From Fidelibacterota bacterium (lineage in GTDB: Bacteria > Pseudomonadota > Alphaproteobacteria > Rhodospirillales > Rhodospirillaceae), in contig CANJMF010000002.1 of the NCBI GenBank assembly GCA_947475895.1, positions 248,001-312,000 of the forward strand: 64,000 bases of DNA, written 5' to 3'. Positions 27,828-36,706 of the stretch are shown one piece after another. The stretch's first letter is position 1, and each line of letters opens with the position of its first letter. Both the position numbers and the translations under genes were made by a program. The notes under the pieces were generated by a model. The model was not told the DNA's origin, did not search any database, and saw only the letters and a list, made by a program, of their open reading frames with translations.

Positions 27828-28877
27828 ATGAAAGCTCACGGCTATGCTGCAGAAAGCGCCACCGCATCTTTGGTGCCTTTTACATTCGAGCGCCGTGAAC
27901 TTGAGGCCGACGACGTCGCCATCGACATTCTCTACTGCGGCATTTGTCACTCCGATCTTCATCAAGCCCACAACGATTGGGGCAACTCCAGCTATCCCAT
28001 GGTGCCCGGCCATGAAATCGTCGGCCGCGTGCGCGCGATGGGTCCGGGCGTTAAGGGGCTAAAAATCGGCGATCCGGTCGCTGTCGGCTGCATGGTCGAT
28101 AGCTGCTTGGCTTGCGATCAATGCCTCGACGGCGAACAAATCTTTTGCCGGCACGGCGCGACATGCACCTACAACAGCACCGATAAAAAACACGGCGGCT
28201 TTACCCAGGGCGGTTATTCGAACGTGATCCTGGTGCGCGACAAGTTTGTTCTGCGCGTGCCTCCCAATCTCGATTTGAAGCGCGTGGGGCCAATCTTGTG
28301 CGCGGGCATCACATGCTACACGCCGCTCAAAGAATGGAACGTGGGCCCGGGCACACGCGTCGCCGTCGCCGGCCTCGGCGGTCTTGGCCACATGGGCGTA
28401 AAGCTCGCGGTCAGCCTGGGCGCCGAAGTGACGGTGATCACCACATCACCCGGCAAAATCAAAGACGCCAAAGATCTCGGCGCGCAACACACGCTGCTCT
28501 CGACCGACAAAGCCGCCATGAAAGCCGCCGGCAGCAAATTCGATTTCATCCTCGATACAATTCCGGTCGCTCACGATTTTGCGCCGTACCTCAATCTGCT
28601 CGACGTCGACGGCAGCATGGTCGTTGTCGGCGCACTCGAGATGGCGCCCGCGTTTAATTCCGGTCTGTTGGTGCGCGGTCGCCGGCGCTTGGCCGGATCG
28701 GCTATCGGCGGCATCGAAATCACGCAGGAACTTCTCGAGCTGTGTGCCGCGAAGAACGTGCTGCCCGACTGCGAAATCCTGCCTGTCAGCGAAGTGAACA
28801 CGGCCTTCGAACGCCTCGCGCGCAACGACGTGAAGTACCGTTTCGTCCTCGATATGGCAGGTTTACCGAAGGCCTAA
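27828..28877 (+). CDS. Zinc-dependent NAD(P) alcohol dehydrogenase (YahK/CAD type)
   Basis: Medium-chain dehydrogenase, 349 residues. Catalytic zinc region [19 protein letters not shown] and [12 protein letters not shown]; structural zinc cysteines in [19 protein letters not shown]; Rossmann motif [15 protein letters not shown]. It matches the cinnamyl-alcohol/aldehyde reductase branch (YahK-like), which reduces broad aldehydes with NADPH. The frame is open from inside the tRNA gene, but ATG 27828 with GAGGA upstream is the first sensible start. It ends at a terminator hairpin (28884-28919). Confidence 0.92.
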   Translation: MKAHGYAAESATASLVPFTFERRELEADDVAIDILYCGICHSDLHQAHNDWGNSSYPMVPGHEIVGRVRAMGPGVKGLKIGDPVAVGCMVDSCLACDQCLDGEQIFCRHGATCTYNSTDKKHGGFTQGGYSNVILVRDKFVLRVPPNLDLKRVGPILCAGITCYTPLKEWNVGPGTRVAVAGLGGLGHMGVKLAVSLGAEVTVITTSPGKIKDAKDLGAQHTLLSTDKAAMKAAGSKFDFILDTIPVAHDFAPYLNLLDVDGSMVVVGALEMAPAFNSGLLVRGRRRLAGSAIGGIEITQELLELCAAKNVLPDCEILPVSEVNTAFERLARNDVKYRFVLDMAGLPKA

Positions 28878-28883
28878 AACGCC

Positions 28884-28919
28884 AAATCCACCCAAGTCAT
28901 TGATTTAGGTGGATTTTTC
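28884..28919 (+). terminator. Intrinsic terminator after the alcohol dehydrogenase
   Basis: Nine-bp stem AAATCCACC / GGTGGATTT enclosing 15 bases, followed by T residues to 28919; it starts seven bases after the stop codon. Confidence 0.8.
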
Positions 28920-28982
28920 TTTCTGTTACGTCAGCCCCAATCCTTTATAAACTGTTAAAAGGGAACAGGGGCTCACGTCACA

Positions 28983-29444
28983 ATGACGACCATCAGCGGC
29001 GACATTCTCGCGCCGAGACAGCCAACACAATCGGCAAATGCCGCTGTGTCGGCGGTCGCTGCCGCGCAGCCGCAGATCGTCAACGTCACGGATCGCGACG
29101 GCGCGCGAAACGATCGCCGCCAATCCGGCAAAAATGAACGCGGTCTCGATTTCCGCGCGGTTCTCAGCACTGCTACATTCAGCGATCTCACCGATGCCAC
29201 CAGCATCGCGAACGATCAGCCGTTCAAGCCCACGCCGCAGCGCTCAACGCGCGTGCCGAAGCTGGAACCGGAAGTGTTGTCGGGTGCTGAAGCCACGCAG
29301 CTCTACAATGCAGCCAAAGCCGTCGGAGCACGCGCGGACGTCTCAGCGCAATTTCGTGCGGCGACGACCAGCTATGCGAAGAGCTTTTTCTCGGTAGAGG
29401 GCACTTACGCCCGGCCAGGTGAAGCGCTGGAGCTAAGCATCTAA
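28983..29444 (+). CDS. Hypothetical protein, predicted disordered
   Basis: A 153-residue protein without signal peptide or membrane helix. The first 90 residues are rich in Ala, Pro, Gln and charged residues and look disordered; the last 55 (EVLSGAEATQLYNAAKAVG onward, ending YARPGEALELSI) are more ordered. GGGG lies about 11 bases upstream of the ATG. Its end overlaps the converging small gene on the minus strand by 12 bases. I do not recognise the family; the layout resembles small orphan regulators of flagellar or cell-cycle functions, but this is not supported further. Confidence 0.6.
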   Translation: MTTISGDILAPRQPTQSANAAVSAVAAAQPQIVNVTDRDGARNDRRQSGKNERGLDFRAVLSTATFSDLTDATSIANDQPFKPTPQRSTRVPKLEPEVLSGAEATQLYNAAKAVGARADVSAQFRAATTSYAKSFFSVEGTYARPGEALELSI

Positions 29445-29687
29445 CTCCGCAAGAACCGCACGGCCCACGGCCGTCAGTTTGCAGACCAGCCAATCCGGCT
29501 TCAGTTCGTTGGCGAACCAGGGTTCGGCCCAACCTTCATCCACGCACTTCTTCACGACTTGCGGATTCACCTTGCGGCCTTCCAAGTCGAAGAGGGGCAG
29601 CTTTCCAGCCGGCTGCGTAAGCCCGCGTTCCAGCCATTTGCGCTGGGCAGGCGAGAGTCGAACGATTGCGCGGTCGCCTCCGTCCAT
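29433..29687 (-). CDS. Small hypothetical protein, winged-helix-like
   Basis: An 84-residue soluble protein: LSPAQRKWLERGLTQPAGKLPLFD, VNPQVVKKCVDEGWAEPWF, and LVCKLTAVGRAVLAEL. The helix-helix-strand pattern with a C-terminal L-T-x-x-G-R-x-x-L is like the wing end of MarR-type winged helices, so DNA binding is possible but unproven. It converges on the preceding gene with a 12-base overlap. Confidence 0.6.
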   Translation of the reverse strand: MDGGDRAIVRLSPAQRKWLERGLTQPAGKLPLFDLEGRKVNPQVVKKCVDEGWAEPWFANELKPDWLVCKLTAVGRAVLAELDA

Positions 29688-29762
29688 GGCAGCGTCCTTT
29701 CAATAATGTGAACGCCTATCCTACACGCCAAGCCTTGAATATTCCTTAAAGCGGAACTCACC

Positions 29763-30092
29763 ATGTCAAAACATTGCATGCTTTATATTACCGCCGGTAC
29801 GCGCGAGGAGGCGCTCACGATTGCGCGCGCACTGGTGGCGGAAAAGCTCGTGGCCTGCGTCAATGTTCTGGGCGAGGCGACGTCGATTTATCGCTGGCAA
29901 GGCAAAGTGGAAGAGGGCGTCGAGACCATTCTCATCGCTAAGACCCGCAAAGACTTAGCGGACAAAGCTCTCAAACGGATTCAAGAGCTGCACAGCTATG
30001 ACGTCCCCGCTGCCGTGGTCTATGACATGGCCGTTGGACTACCGACGTATCTTGCCTGGATCGATGCCGAAACGGCCGGAGGGATTTCATGA
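29763..30092 (+). CDS. cutA: CutA-type divalent-cation tolerance protein
   Basis: A 109-residue trimeric CutA1-fold protein. Family blocks: TAGTREEALTIARALVAEKLVACVN, YRWQGKVEEGVETILIAKTRKD and HSYDVPAAVVYDMAVGLPTYLAWI. The historical link to copper tolerance is weak; a signalling or metal-binding role is usually assumed. The stop overlaps the start of the first SemiSWEET gene by four bases. Confidence 0.93.
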   Translation: MSKHCMLYITAGTREEALTIARALVAEKLVACVNVLGEATSIYRWQGKVEEGVETILIAKTRKDLADKALKRIQELHSYDVPAAVVYDMAVGLPTYLAWIDAETAGGIS

Positions 30093-30358
30093 CCACCACC
30101 TCCATCATAGGCGCCCTTGCGTCCCTCGCATCCATGCTGGGCCTCGTGCCGCAAGCCATGAAAATCTATCGCGCGGGCCATGCGCGCGACATTTCCGGCG
30201 CAACGTTCGCCATTTTGGTCGCCGCTTACTTGCTCTGGACCGCTTACGGTCTGTTGTTGAGCGATTGGCCGCTCATTATCACCAATGTCGTCTGCCTTGG
30301 GCTGGCAGGATTCATTCTGGCCGTGAAAATACGCACGCGCGCGTCCGACGAAAGTTGA
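30089..30358 (+). CDS. SemiSWEET family sugar transporter (copy 1)
   Basis: An 89-residue membrane protein with three helices and the PQ-loop motif near the N-terminus (GLVPQAMKIYRAG), then DISGATFAILVAAYLLWTAYG and LIITNVVCLGLAGFIL. SemiSWEETs move sugars by rocker-switch transport and work as dimers of this three-helix unit. It overlaps cutA by four bases and is followed 40 bp later by a second SemiSWEET gene, with which it could form a heterodimer. Confidence 0.9.
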   Translation: MTTTSIIGALASLASMLGLVPQAMKIYRAGHARDISGATFAILVAAYLLWTAYGLLLSDWPLIITNVVCLGLAGFILAVKIRTRASDES

Positions 30359-30398
30359 GGAGAGGGAACCTCAACACACGGCATGCCGTTAAACACCC

Positions 30399-30698
30399 AT
30401 GCCTCTTATCACGATTGTCGGCAGTATCGCGGCCCTTTGCTCCATGGCCAGCTTCGCGCCTCAAGCCTGGAAGATCGTAAAATCGCGTCGCACCTCCGAC
30501 ATTTCGGCCGGCATGTACACGCTTACGGTCACAGGATTCGCCTGCTGGACCATGTATGGGATTCTTTTGAAACAGTGGCCGCTGATTATCACCAATAGCG
30601 TATGCCTATGCCTCGCCGGATTCATCCTGGTGATGAAACTGGTGCCGAAGCCCGAGAAAGACAAAATCGCCGACGCGATTGATCCAACCAAGCACTGA
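30399..30698 (+). CDS. SemiSWEET family sugar transporter (copy 2)
   Basis: A 99-residue paralog of the preceding gene: PQ-loop ASFAPQAWKIVKSRRTSDIS, then MYTLTVTGFACWTMYGILL and PLIITNSVCLCLAGFILVM. It has a charged C-terminal tail (PKPEKDKIADAID) not found in copy 1. The two copies share the helix layout and several identical stretches (WPLIITN, CL-LAGFIL), so a tandem duplication followed by divergence is likely. Confidence 0.9.
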   Translation: MPLITIVGSIAALCSMASFAPQAWKIVKSRRTSDISAGMYTLTVTGFACWTMYGILLKQWPLIITNSVCLCLAGFILVMKLVPKPEKDKIADAIDPTKH

Positions 30699-30729
30699 TC
30701 AAGCCAGAAGGCGTGCTACGTTAAGCGGC

Positions 30730-31476
30730 ATGCGTTTCGAAGATTTACCGCGCCTCAACGAACTCCGCGCCAGATCGGCGGACCTGCGCAATTCCTATTT
30801 CACGCCGTCGCTGGACGCAGTCCTGCTGACGAACGCGCCAGCTCAAAAGTTTTTCCAAAATCACGAACAAAACCTGAGCGCGCTTACGCCGGAAACATGG
30901 GCGCAGTTCTTAGAAAAAGCGGTGGACGATCGCGTATGCGTGCGCACCGTGCCCGTGCGCGCCAATCAACGTCTTTTTGACTTCCTGAATGAAGCGAAGG
31001 CCTACATCTATCTGCAGCGCATGGGATGCAAAGACATCACATTCGTCGCCAAATCCCCCAAGAAGACGCCGGACCTCCGGGCCACGCACGAATCTCAGTG
31101 CGTGGTGTGCGAAGTCAAAACACTCAATCGGTCGCATAAGGAATCGAACGCGTTGTCCGTACTGATCAGATCAGTCGAGTGGGAGCGGGGCCTGCGCACA
31201 CGCGGGGTATCGGTTCCGCAACTTAAAGACATGAGTCCCGCGCCGGAACTTGGCGCGACGTTCTTCACGAAACTGACGGATCGCTTAAAAGACGCAAAGG
31301 CGCAGATGGATAGCTTTTGCGCCGACGCTCACGCGCAAAAAATCGCCTATCTCGTTTTCGACGTCGACAGTGCCGAAGTTGCGGCAGTCTACGAAAAGCA
31401 GATCAGGGACTACTTAGCGGACCACCCGATTCCCGGCATCGCTTGCGTTCTGGATATGAACGGCCATTACGCGTGA
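30730..31476 (+). CDS. Predicted PD-(D/E)XK nuclease-like protein
   Basis: A 248-residue soluble protein from ATG 30730; the frame opens earlier with a TTG at 30679 inside the SemiSWEET gene. Residues about 85-150 show the full restriction-endonuclease core: a helix with Glu (DFLNEAKAYIYLQRMG), then K-T-P-D in a strand and C-E-V-K-T, giving E...PD...ExK. The C-terminal half has further helices and FDVDSAEVAAVY. No methyltransferase or helicase partner is adjacent. A role in DNA or RNA cleavage is inferred from the core motif only. It converges on the VOC gene with a ten-base overlap. Confidence 0.7.
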   Translation: MRFEDLPRLNELRARSADLRNSYFTPSLDAVLLTNAPAQKFFQNHEQNLSALTPETWAQFLEKAVDDRVCVRTVPVRANQRLFDFLNEAKAYIYLQRMGCKDITFVAKSPKKTPDLRATHESQCVVCEVKTLNRSHKESNALSVLIRSVEWERGLRTRGVSVPQLKDMSPAPELGATFFTKLTDRLKDAKAQMDSFCADAHAQKIAYLVFDVDSAEVAAVYEKQIRDYLADHPIPGIACVLDMNGHYA

Positions 31477-31808
31477 TCCGGAACCATGGCGGCCAATTCG
31501 TGGCCGTTGGGATCGCGGAAGTGAAACCGGCGCCCGCCGGGAAATGCGAAAATCGGCAGCGTGATCGTGCCGCCGCCGGCCGTTACCTTCGCCAGCGTTT
31601 CCTCAAGGTTTTCGACTTGAATGATCGGTAAGAGCTGCGCCGTTGCCTGTTCAGCATGCCCATTGAGTCCCACGTCCGAATCGCCCGTGGTCGTGGCGGC
31701 ATAGCCGGGGCCGAAATCGGTGAAGGTCCATCCGAAGGCCGAGGAATAGAACGCCTTCAAACCGGGCACATCGCGCGCCGGCAGTTCGACATAATTCAAT
31801 CGCGCCAT
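31467..31808 (-). CDS. VOC (glyoxalase/bleomycin resistance) family protein
   Basis: A 113-residue single-unit VOC protein: NYVELPARDVPGLKAFYSSAFGW, then GGTITLPIFAFPGGRRFHFRDPNGHEL, the usual C-terminal metal Glu region. Such proteins are lyases or dioxygenases or binders of small molecules; the substrate is not evident. It starts eight bases after ispDF ends, so both are probably in one transcript. Confidence 0.88.
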   Translation of the reverse strand: MARLNYVELPARDVPGLKAFYSSAFGWTFTDFGPGYAATTTGDSDVGLNGHAEQATAQLLPIIQVENLEETLAKVTAGGGTITLPIFAFPGGRRFHFRDPNGHELAAMVPDHA

Positions 31809-31816
31809 GTGGGCTC

Positions 31817-32953
31817 CTAAACCTTCGCCGTCGCCACGGCCTGCGCGGCAATGCCTTCGCCGCGCCCCGTGAAGCCAAGACCTTCTGTGGTTGTCGCTTT
31901 CACGCTGATACGCGACTCATCGAGATCAAGAATCTTCGCGATGGATGCCACCATGGCCGCACGATGCGGGCCCACTTTAGGGCGCTCGCAAATGATCGTG
32001 ATGTCCAGGTGGGTGAGAGCGCCGCCGCGCGCTTGTAAAAGCTCGTATGCATGGCGCAGAAATTGGTGCGATGCCGCCCCACGCCATTTCGGATCGGACG
32101 GCGGAAAGTGCTGGCCGATATCGCCCGCGCCGATGGTCCCGAGAATGGCATCAGTGGCTGCATGCAGCGCCACGTCGGCATCGGAGTGACCTTCAAGCCC
32201 GTGGCTGTGGGGTACGCTGATGCCGCACAGCATCACGCTGTTTCCGGGCGCGAACTTGTGCACATCGAATCCTTGTCCGATGCGGACTTCACCTAAAGCT
32301 GCGTTCATGCGGGCCAGATCGTCCATGGTCGTGACTTTCACATTGCTTTCGTCGCCGGCGACAATACGCACGGCATGACCCGCGCGTTCGAACAGCGCGG
32401 TGTCGTCGGTCAGCGCTTCGCCCGCGAATTTCTGATGAGCCGCTAAGATCAAAGAGAACCGAAACCCTTGCGGTGTCTGCGCCCGGACCAAATTCTCACG
32501 CGACACGGTTTCCCCCACAGTGCCGCCGCTCACGCGTTTCAAGGTATCGACCACGGCCACGGCGGGAAGAACGCCATCAGCATCCGCAAGTCCCGCGACC
32601 ACGGCATCAATAACCACTGCCGAGATATTGGGGCGTGCGCCGTCGTGGATCAAAACAAGGTCAGGAGAGTTTTTCGCCAATGCTTCCAGGCCAAGGCGCA
32701 CGGAATCCTGACGCTGCGCACCGCCGTGAACCGCGCGCACGCGCGGCAGTCCCTTGGCTGACTCCGCGAAGAGCGCCGCATCGTCGGGGTGAATCGCCAC
32801 CACGATCTCGCCCACACCGGCATGGGCGCAAAAGGCTTTCAGGGTCCGCCGCAGCACCGTCCCGCCGTTGAGGGGGGCGTACTGCTTGGGCTGGCTCCCG
32901 CCGAAACGCTGGCCGCGGCCGGCGGCGACGATGAGGGCAGCGCATGTGGTCAC
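31817..32953 (-). CDS. ispDF: Bifunctional IspD/IspF of the MEP isoprenoid pathway
   Basis: Fusion of the cytidylyltransferase IspD and MECDP synthase IspF, catalysing steps 3 and 5 of the non-mevalonate pathway. The IspD half (about residues 1-220) has [28 protein letters not shown] and [11 protein letters not shown]. The IspF half starts [11 protein letters not shown], with [18 protein letters not shown] and [17 protein letters not shown]. The GTG at 32953 (378 residues) is preferred because it gives the normal IspD start; the frame stays open to 33058. Such fusions are typical of alpha- and epsilonproteobacteria. Confidence 0.95.
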   Translation of the reverse strand: MTTCAALIVAAGRGQRFGGSQPKQYAPLNGGTVLRRTLKAFCAHAGVGEIVVAIHPDDAALFAESAKGLPRVRAVHGGAQRQDSVRLGLEALAKNSPDLVLIHDGARPNISAVVIDAVVAGLADADGVLPAVAVVDTLKRVSGGTVGETVSRENLVRAQTPQGFRFSLILAAHQKFAGEALTDDTALFERAGHAVRIVAGDESNVKVTTMDDLARMNAALGEVRIGQGFDVHKFAPGNSVMLCGISVPHSHGLEGHSDADVALHAATDAILGTIGAGDIGQHFPPSDPKWRGAASHQFLRHAYELLQARGGALTHLDITIICERPKVGPHRAAMVASIAKILDLDESRISVKATTTEGLGFTGRGEGIAAQAVATAKV

Positions 32954-33014
32954 GAGGGAGCCCCTTGAGGCGGTTGAACGGCGGGCACAGTAGAAACCCC
33001 TTTCCGGGAGCGCA

Positions 33015-33035
33015 ATTTGTGTTTTTGACACAAAT
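33015..33035 (+). promoter_or_regulatory. Perfect palindrome between ispDF and the dusB-ntr operon
   Basis: ATTTGTGT and ACACAAAT form a perfect eight-base inverted repeat around TTTTG. It lies 62 bases before ispDF's GTG and 113 bases before dusB's ATG. It overlaps a TTGACA hexamer (33025-33030); TATGCC follows at 16-bp spacing. It could be a repressor operator over the promoter of dusB-ntrBC-ntrYX, or of ispDF, since the genes diverge here. Confidence 0.5.
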
Positions 33036-33148
33036 AGTGTTGCTCGTATGCCGTGCAATTTAGCAACATATGACGGATTTACCTTGCTTTTTACCCCCCG
33101 TCCTTGGACAACTGCCTAAGTTTTACGCAGGGTCTCAACACACCGTAT

Positions 33149-34153
33149 ATGGCTGCATCCATTCGCATCGGTGACCTCGCGGTCCCGGGAAATGTCTTTT
33201 TGGCGCCCATGTCCGGCGTCACCGATCAGCCGTTCCGGCGGCTGGCGAAGCGTTTCGGCTGCCCCTTGGTTTATTCCGAGATGTTGGCCAGCCAGGAAAT
33301 CCTAAAAGCCCACCGCCAAAGCAAGCGCCTCGGCGCCGATTGCAACGGCGAAACCCCGCTCGCCATTCAGCTCGCCGGGTGCGAGCCCGCGATCATGGCC
33401 GAGGCCGCCAAGGTCTGCGAAGGGCGAGGGGCCGCCATCATCGATATCAACATGGGCTGTCCGGTGAAGAAGGTCGCAAGCGGCGCGGGCGCTGCCGGTT
33501 CCGCCCTCATGCGCGACGAAGATCACGCCCTACGCATCATCGAAGCCACCGTGAAAGCGGTAAAGGTGCCCGTCACCTTGAAGATGCGCATGGGGTGGGA
33601 TCATGACTCACTCAACGCGCCGTCTTTGGCGAAGAAAGCCGAAGCCGCCGGCGTGCAGTTGATCACCGTTCATGGCCGCACCCGCCAACAGCTCTATAAG
33701 GGTTCTGCCGACTGGGCGTTCATTCGCCGCGTGAAGGACTCTGTTTCGGTCCCCGTTATCGGTAATGGCGACGTCACCACGCCGGAACATGCCGATGAAT
33801 TGCTGCGGTTGTCGGGCGCCGACGGCGTCATGATCGGGCGCGGCGCTTTTGGGCAGCCCTGGTTTCCGGCACACGTACAAAGCTATCTGAATAACGGCTC
33901 CATGCCGCAAGCCCTATCGCTGGCCGAACGCTGCGACGTGCTGCTTGAACACTATGACGCGCTGCTGACCTATTACGACGACGATCATGGCGTACGCATT
34001 GCGCGCAAACACCTGGCCTGGTCGGTCGTGGGTTTGCGCAACGCCAATGCCTTCCGTGTCGCTGTGAATACCGAAATCGACCCGAAGAAAGTGAAGGCCG
34101 AGATTTTCCGCCTTTTCGCCGAAGCCTCCGACCCTTTGCAGGAAGCCGCGTAA
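33149..34153 (+). CDS. dusB: tRNA-dihydrouridine synthase (NifR3/DusB)
   Basis: FMN enzyme that reduces uridines in tRNA D loops. The 334-residue protein has [20 protein letters not shown], the family signature [18 protein letters not shown] with its catalytic Cys, [11 protein letters not shown], and [11 protein letters not shown] with [16 protein letters not shown] 33149 is chosen over a TTG at 33104. It is the first gene of the dusB-ntrB-ntrC-ntrY-ntrX run; its stop overlaps the ntrB start by one base. This linkage is conserved in alphaproteobacteria, where it was first named nifR3. Confidence 0.95.
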   Translation: MAASIRIGDLAVPGNVFLAPMSGVTDQPFRRLAKRFGCPLVYSEMLASQEILKAHRQSKRLGADCNGETPLAIQLAGCEPAIMAEAAKVCEGRGAAIIDINMGCPVKKVASGAGAAGSALMRDEDHALRIIEATVKAVKVPVTLKMRMGWDHDSLNAPSLAKKAEAAGVQLITVHGRTRQQLYKGSADWAFIRRVKDSVSVPVIGNGDVTTPEHADELLRLSGADGVMIGRGAFGQPWFPAHVQSYLNNGSMPQALSLAERCDVLLEHYDALLTYYDDDHGVRIARKHLAWSVVGLRNANAFRVAVNTEIDPKKVKAEIFRLFAEASDPLQEAA

Positions 34154-35268
34154 TGGCAACGATCCCTTTCATTCGCTCCAAAAAACCCGCGGCGCTCGAG
34201 ATCAGCGCGGAGTCCATTCTCGGTGCGCTGCCGGCCGCGACGCTTGTGGTCGATGAAGTTGCCAACATCCGTTACGCCAATCTTGCGGCTGAGCAGTTGT
34301 TCCAAGCCAGCGCCGCCGTTCTCATCGGCGATCCGCTTGCGAAGGTATTACCGCCGCACGGCCCCGTGCTCACGCTTGTCGAGCAAGCCATCGCCTCCGG
34401 CACCGATATGTCGGCCTACGGCGTCGTGCTCGATACGCCGCGCACCGGCATTCGCACCATGTCCATCTACGTGACGCCTTTGGCCGACCGGCCCAATTGG
34501 GCCGTGGTGTCGCTGCAAGAACAAACACGCGCACTCAAGATCGGCCAGCAGATGGAGCATCGCGCCGCTGCGCGCTCCATGACGGCCATGGCCTCCATGC
34601 TCGCGCATGAAGTCAAGAACCCTCTGTCCGGTATTCGCGGCGCGGCGCAGCTTTTGGGACAAAGCGCTTCCGAAGGCGACCGTGCGCTCACGCAACTCAT
34701 TTGCGACGAAGCCGACCGTATCGTTGCACTCGTCAACCGCATGGAAGTTTTTTCCGACGACCGTCCACTCACACGCGAGCCTGTGAACATTCACGTCGTG
34801 CTCGAACGCGTGCGCCGTCTCGCCGAGAACGGGTTCGCCAAAGGCATCAAGTTCAGCGAACGTTACGATCCTTCTTTGCCGCCGGTTTCGGGCAATCTCG
34901 ACCAACTCGTTCAGGTGTTTCTCAACCTCGTGAAAAACGCCGCCGAATCCGCGCCGTCGTCAGGCGGTGAAATTGTTTTATCGACCGCATTCCAACCCGG
35001 CGTGCGCGTGGCCGTGCAAGGCGCTTCCGGGCGCATCCAACTCCCGCTCGTCGTCATGGTTCAGGACAATGGCCCGGGAATACCCGAAGAAATACGGCCC
35101 CATTTGTTCGACCCCTTCGTGACCACCAAACCCAAAGGCAGCGGACTCGGATTAGCGCTCGTCGCCAAAATCATCACCGACCATGGCGGCGTCATTGAGT
35201 TCGACAGCCAAACAGCGCGGACGACGTTCCGCATCATGCTTCCAGTTGTGACGGGATACGGCATATGA
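34153..35268 (+). CDS. ntrB: Nitrogen regulation sensor histidine kinase NtrB
   Basis: Cytosolic kinase/phosphatase that, under control of PII, sets the phosphorylation of NtrC. The 371-residue protein has an N-terminal PAS-like domain (about 20-130), the H-box [20 protein letters not shown] with the phosphorylated His, and an ATPase domain. The ATPase domain has an N-box [12 protein letters not shown], then [20 protein letters not shown] and [12 protein letters not shown]. It overlaps dusB and ntrC, consistent with a tightly coupled operon. Confidence 0.95.
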   Translation: MATIPFIRSKKPAALEISAESILGALPAATLVVDEVANIRYANLAAEQLFQASAAVLIGDPLAKVLPPHGPVLTLVEQAIASGTDMSAYGVVLDTPRTGIRTMSIYVTPLADRPNWAVVSLQEQTRALKIGQQMEHRAAARSMTAMASMLAHEVKNPLSGIRGAAQLLGQSASEGDRALTQLICDEADRIVALVNRMEVFSDDRPLTREPVNIHVVLERVRRLAENGFAKGIKFSERYDPSLPPVSGNLDQLVQVFLNLVKNAAESAPSSGGEIVLSTAFQPGVRVAVQGASGRIQLPLVVMVQDNGPGIPEEIRPHLFDPFVTTKPKGSGLGLALVAKIITDHGGVIEFDSQTARTTFRIMLPVVTGYGI

Positions 35269-36704
35269 GCGCGGCTACGGTACTTATTGCCGACGACGAT
35301 CAAGGTATCCGCACGGTGCTGACGCAGGCTTTGGGGCGCGCGGGCTACGACGTGCGCACGACGGGGAATGCTTCAACGCTCTGGCGCTGGGTCGCCGACG
35401 GCGACGGCGATCTGGTCATTACCGACGTCGTCATGCCCGATGAGAACGGCCTCGATCTCCTTCCGCGCATTAAAAAGCTGCGGCCCGATCTGCATGTTAT
35501 CGTCATGAGTGCTCAAAACACCCTTCTGACGGCGGTGAAGGCGGCGGAGCGCGGCGCCTTTGAATATTTGCCAAAGCCCTTCGATCTCAGTGAACTTGTC
35601 GCCGTCGTGGGGCGTGCGCTTTCCTTGAAGCCCAGCCAACAAGTTCCCGCGAACGATATTCCCACAGAAAGGCTGCCCATCGTGGGCCGCTCGCCGGCTA
35701 TGCAGGACATCTACCGCGCCGTCGCGCGTCTCATGAACACCGATCTCACCGTCATGATCACCGGCGAGTCCGGCACGGGCAAAGAACTCGTCGCCCGCGC
35801 GCTGCACGATTTCGGGCGCCGTCGCGGCGGGCCTTTCGTCGCTGTGAACATGGCCGCCATTCCGCGTGAATTGATCGAAAGCGAATTGTTCGGCCACGAG
35901 AAGGGCTCCTTCACCGGCGCCATGACGCGCGTCTCGGGCCGCTTCGAGCAAGCCGAAGGCGGTACGTTGTTCTTGGACGAAATCGGCGACATGCCGCCCG
36001 AAGCACAAACCCGTTTGCTGCGCGTGCTGCAAGACGGCCGCTTCACCACCGTCGGCGGCCGCACGGCGATCAAAGCCAACGTGCGCATCGTCGCCGCCAC
36101 ACACCGCGACCTGACGCAGCTCATCAAGCTCGGCATGTTCCGCGAAGATTTGTTCTATCGCTTAAACGTGGTGCCGATCCGCATTCCGCCTCTACGTCAG
36201 CGCAGCGAGGATATTCCCGAACTCGTCGGCCACTTCCTCGCGCAAAGCGCCAACGAAGGTTTGCCGCCGAAGTCGTTGGAACCAACGGCACTTGAGCGCC
36301 TGAAGTCCTACCGCTGGCCCGGCAACGTGCGCGAGCTTGAAAACCTGGTGAAGCGCCTGGTCGCGCTTTACAACGAACCTGTCATCGGCTCGGACGTCGT
36401 GGACTTGGAGTTGGCGGGCGCAGCCGAACGCCAAATCGCGCCCGACGAAAATCAGCCGAAAAGTCTCGCGGGCACCATCGAACGCCACTTGCGCGACTAT
36501 TTCGACGGCCACAACGGCGCGCTTCCGCCGCGCGGCCTCTACGACCGTGTTTTGCGCGAGCTTGAGCGCCCACTCATCAATCTGACTCTGGTCGCCACGC
36601 GCGGCAACCAAGTGAAGGCCGCCGAAATTCTGGGCCTCAACCGCAACACCTTGCGTAAGAAAATTCGCGATCTCGAAATCGGCGTTATCCGCGGCGTGAA
36701 ATAA
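35265..36704 (+). CDS. ntrC: Nitrogen regulation response regulator NtrC
   Basis: Sigma-54-dependent activator, 479 residues. Receiver domain at the N-terminus with phospho-Asp in [13 protein letters not shown] and the lysine in PKPFD. AAA+ domain with Walker [15 protein letters not shown], sigma-54 contact loop G-S-F-T-G-A (Ser in place of the usual Ala), Walker [13 protein letters not shown], and [20 protein letters not shown]-type region. C-terminal Fis-type helix-turn-helix [21 protein letters not shown]. It overlaps ntrB by four bases and is followed two bases later by ntrY. Confidence 0.95.
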   Translation: MSAATVLIADDDQGIRTVLTQALGRAGYDVRTTGNASTLWRWVADGDGDLVITDVVMPDENGLDLLPRIKKLRPDLHVIVMSAQNTLLTAVKAAERGAFEYLPKPFDLSELVAVVGRALSLKPSQQVPANDIPTERLPIVGRSPAMQDIYRAVARLMNTDLTVMITGESGTGKELVARALHDFGRRRGGPFVAVNMAAIPRELIESELFGHEKGSFTGAMTRVSGRFEQAEGGTLFLDEIGDMPPEAQTRLLRVLQDGRFTTVGGRTAIKANVRIVAATHRDLTQLIKLGMFREDLFYRLNVVPIRIPPLRQRSEDIPELVGHFLAQSANEGLPPKSLEPTALERLKSYRWPGNVRELENLVKRLVALYNEPVIGSDVVDLELAGAAERQIAPDENQPKSLAGTIERHLRDYFDGHNGALPPRGLYDRVLRELERPLINLTLVATRGNQVKAAEILGLNRNTLRKKIRDLEIGVIRGVK

Positions 36705-36706
36705 CG

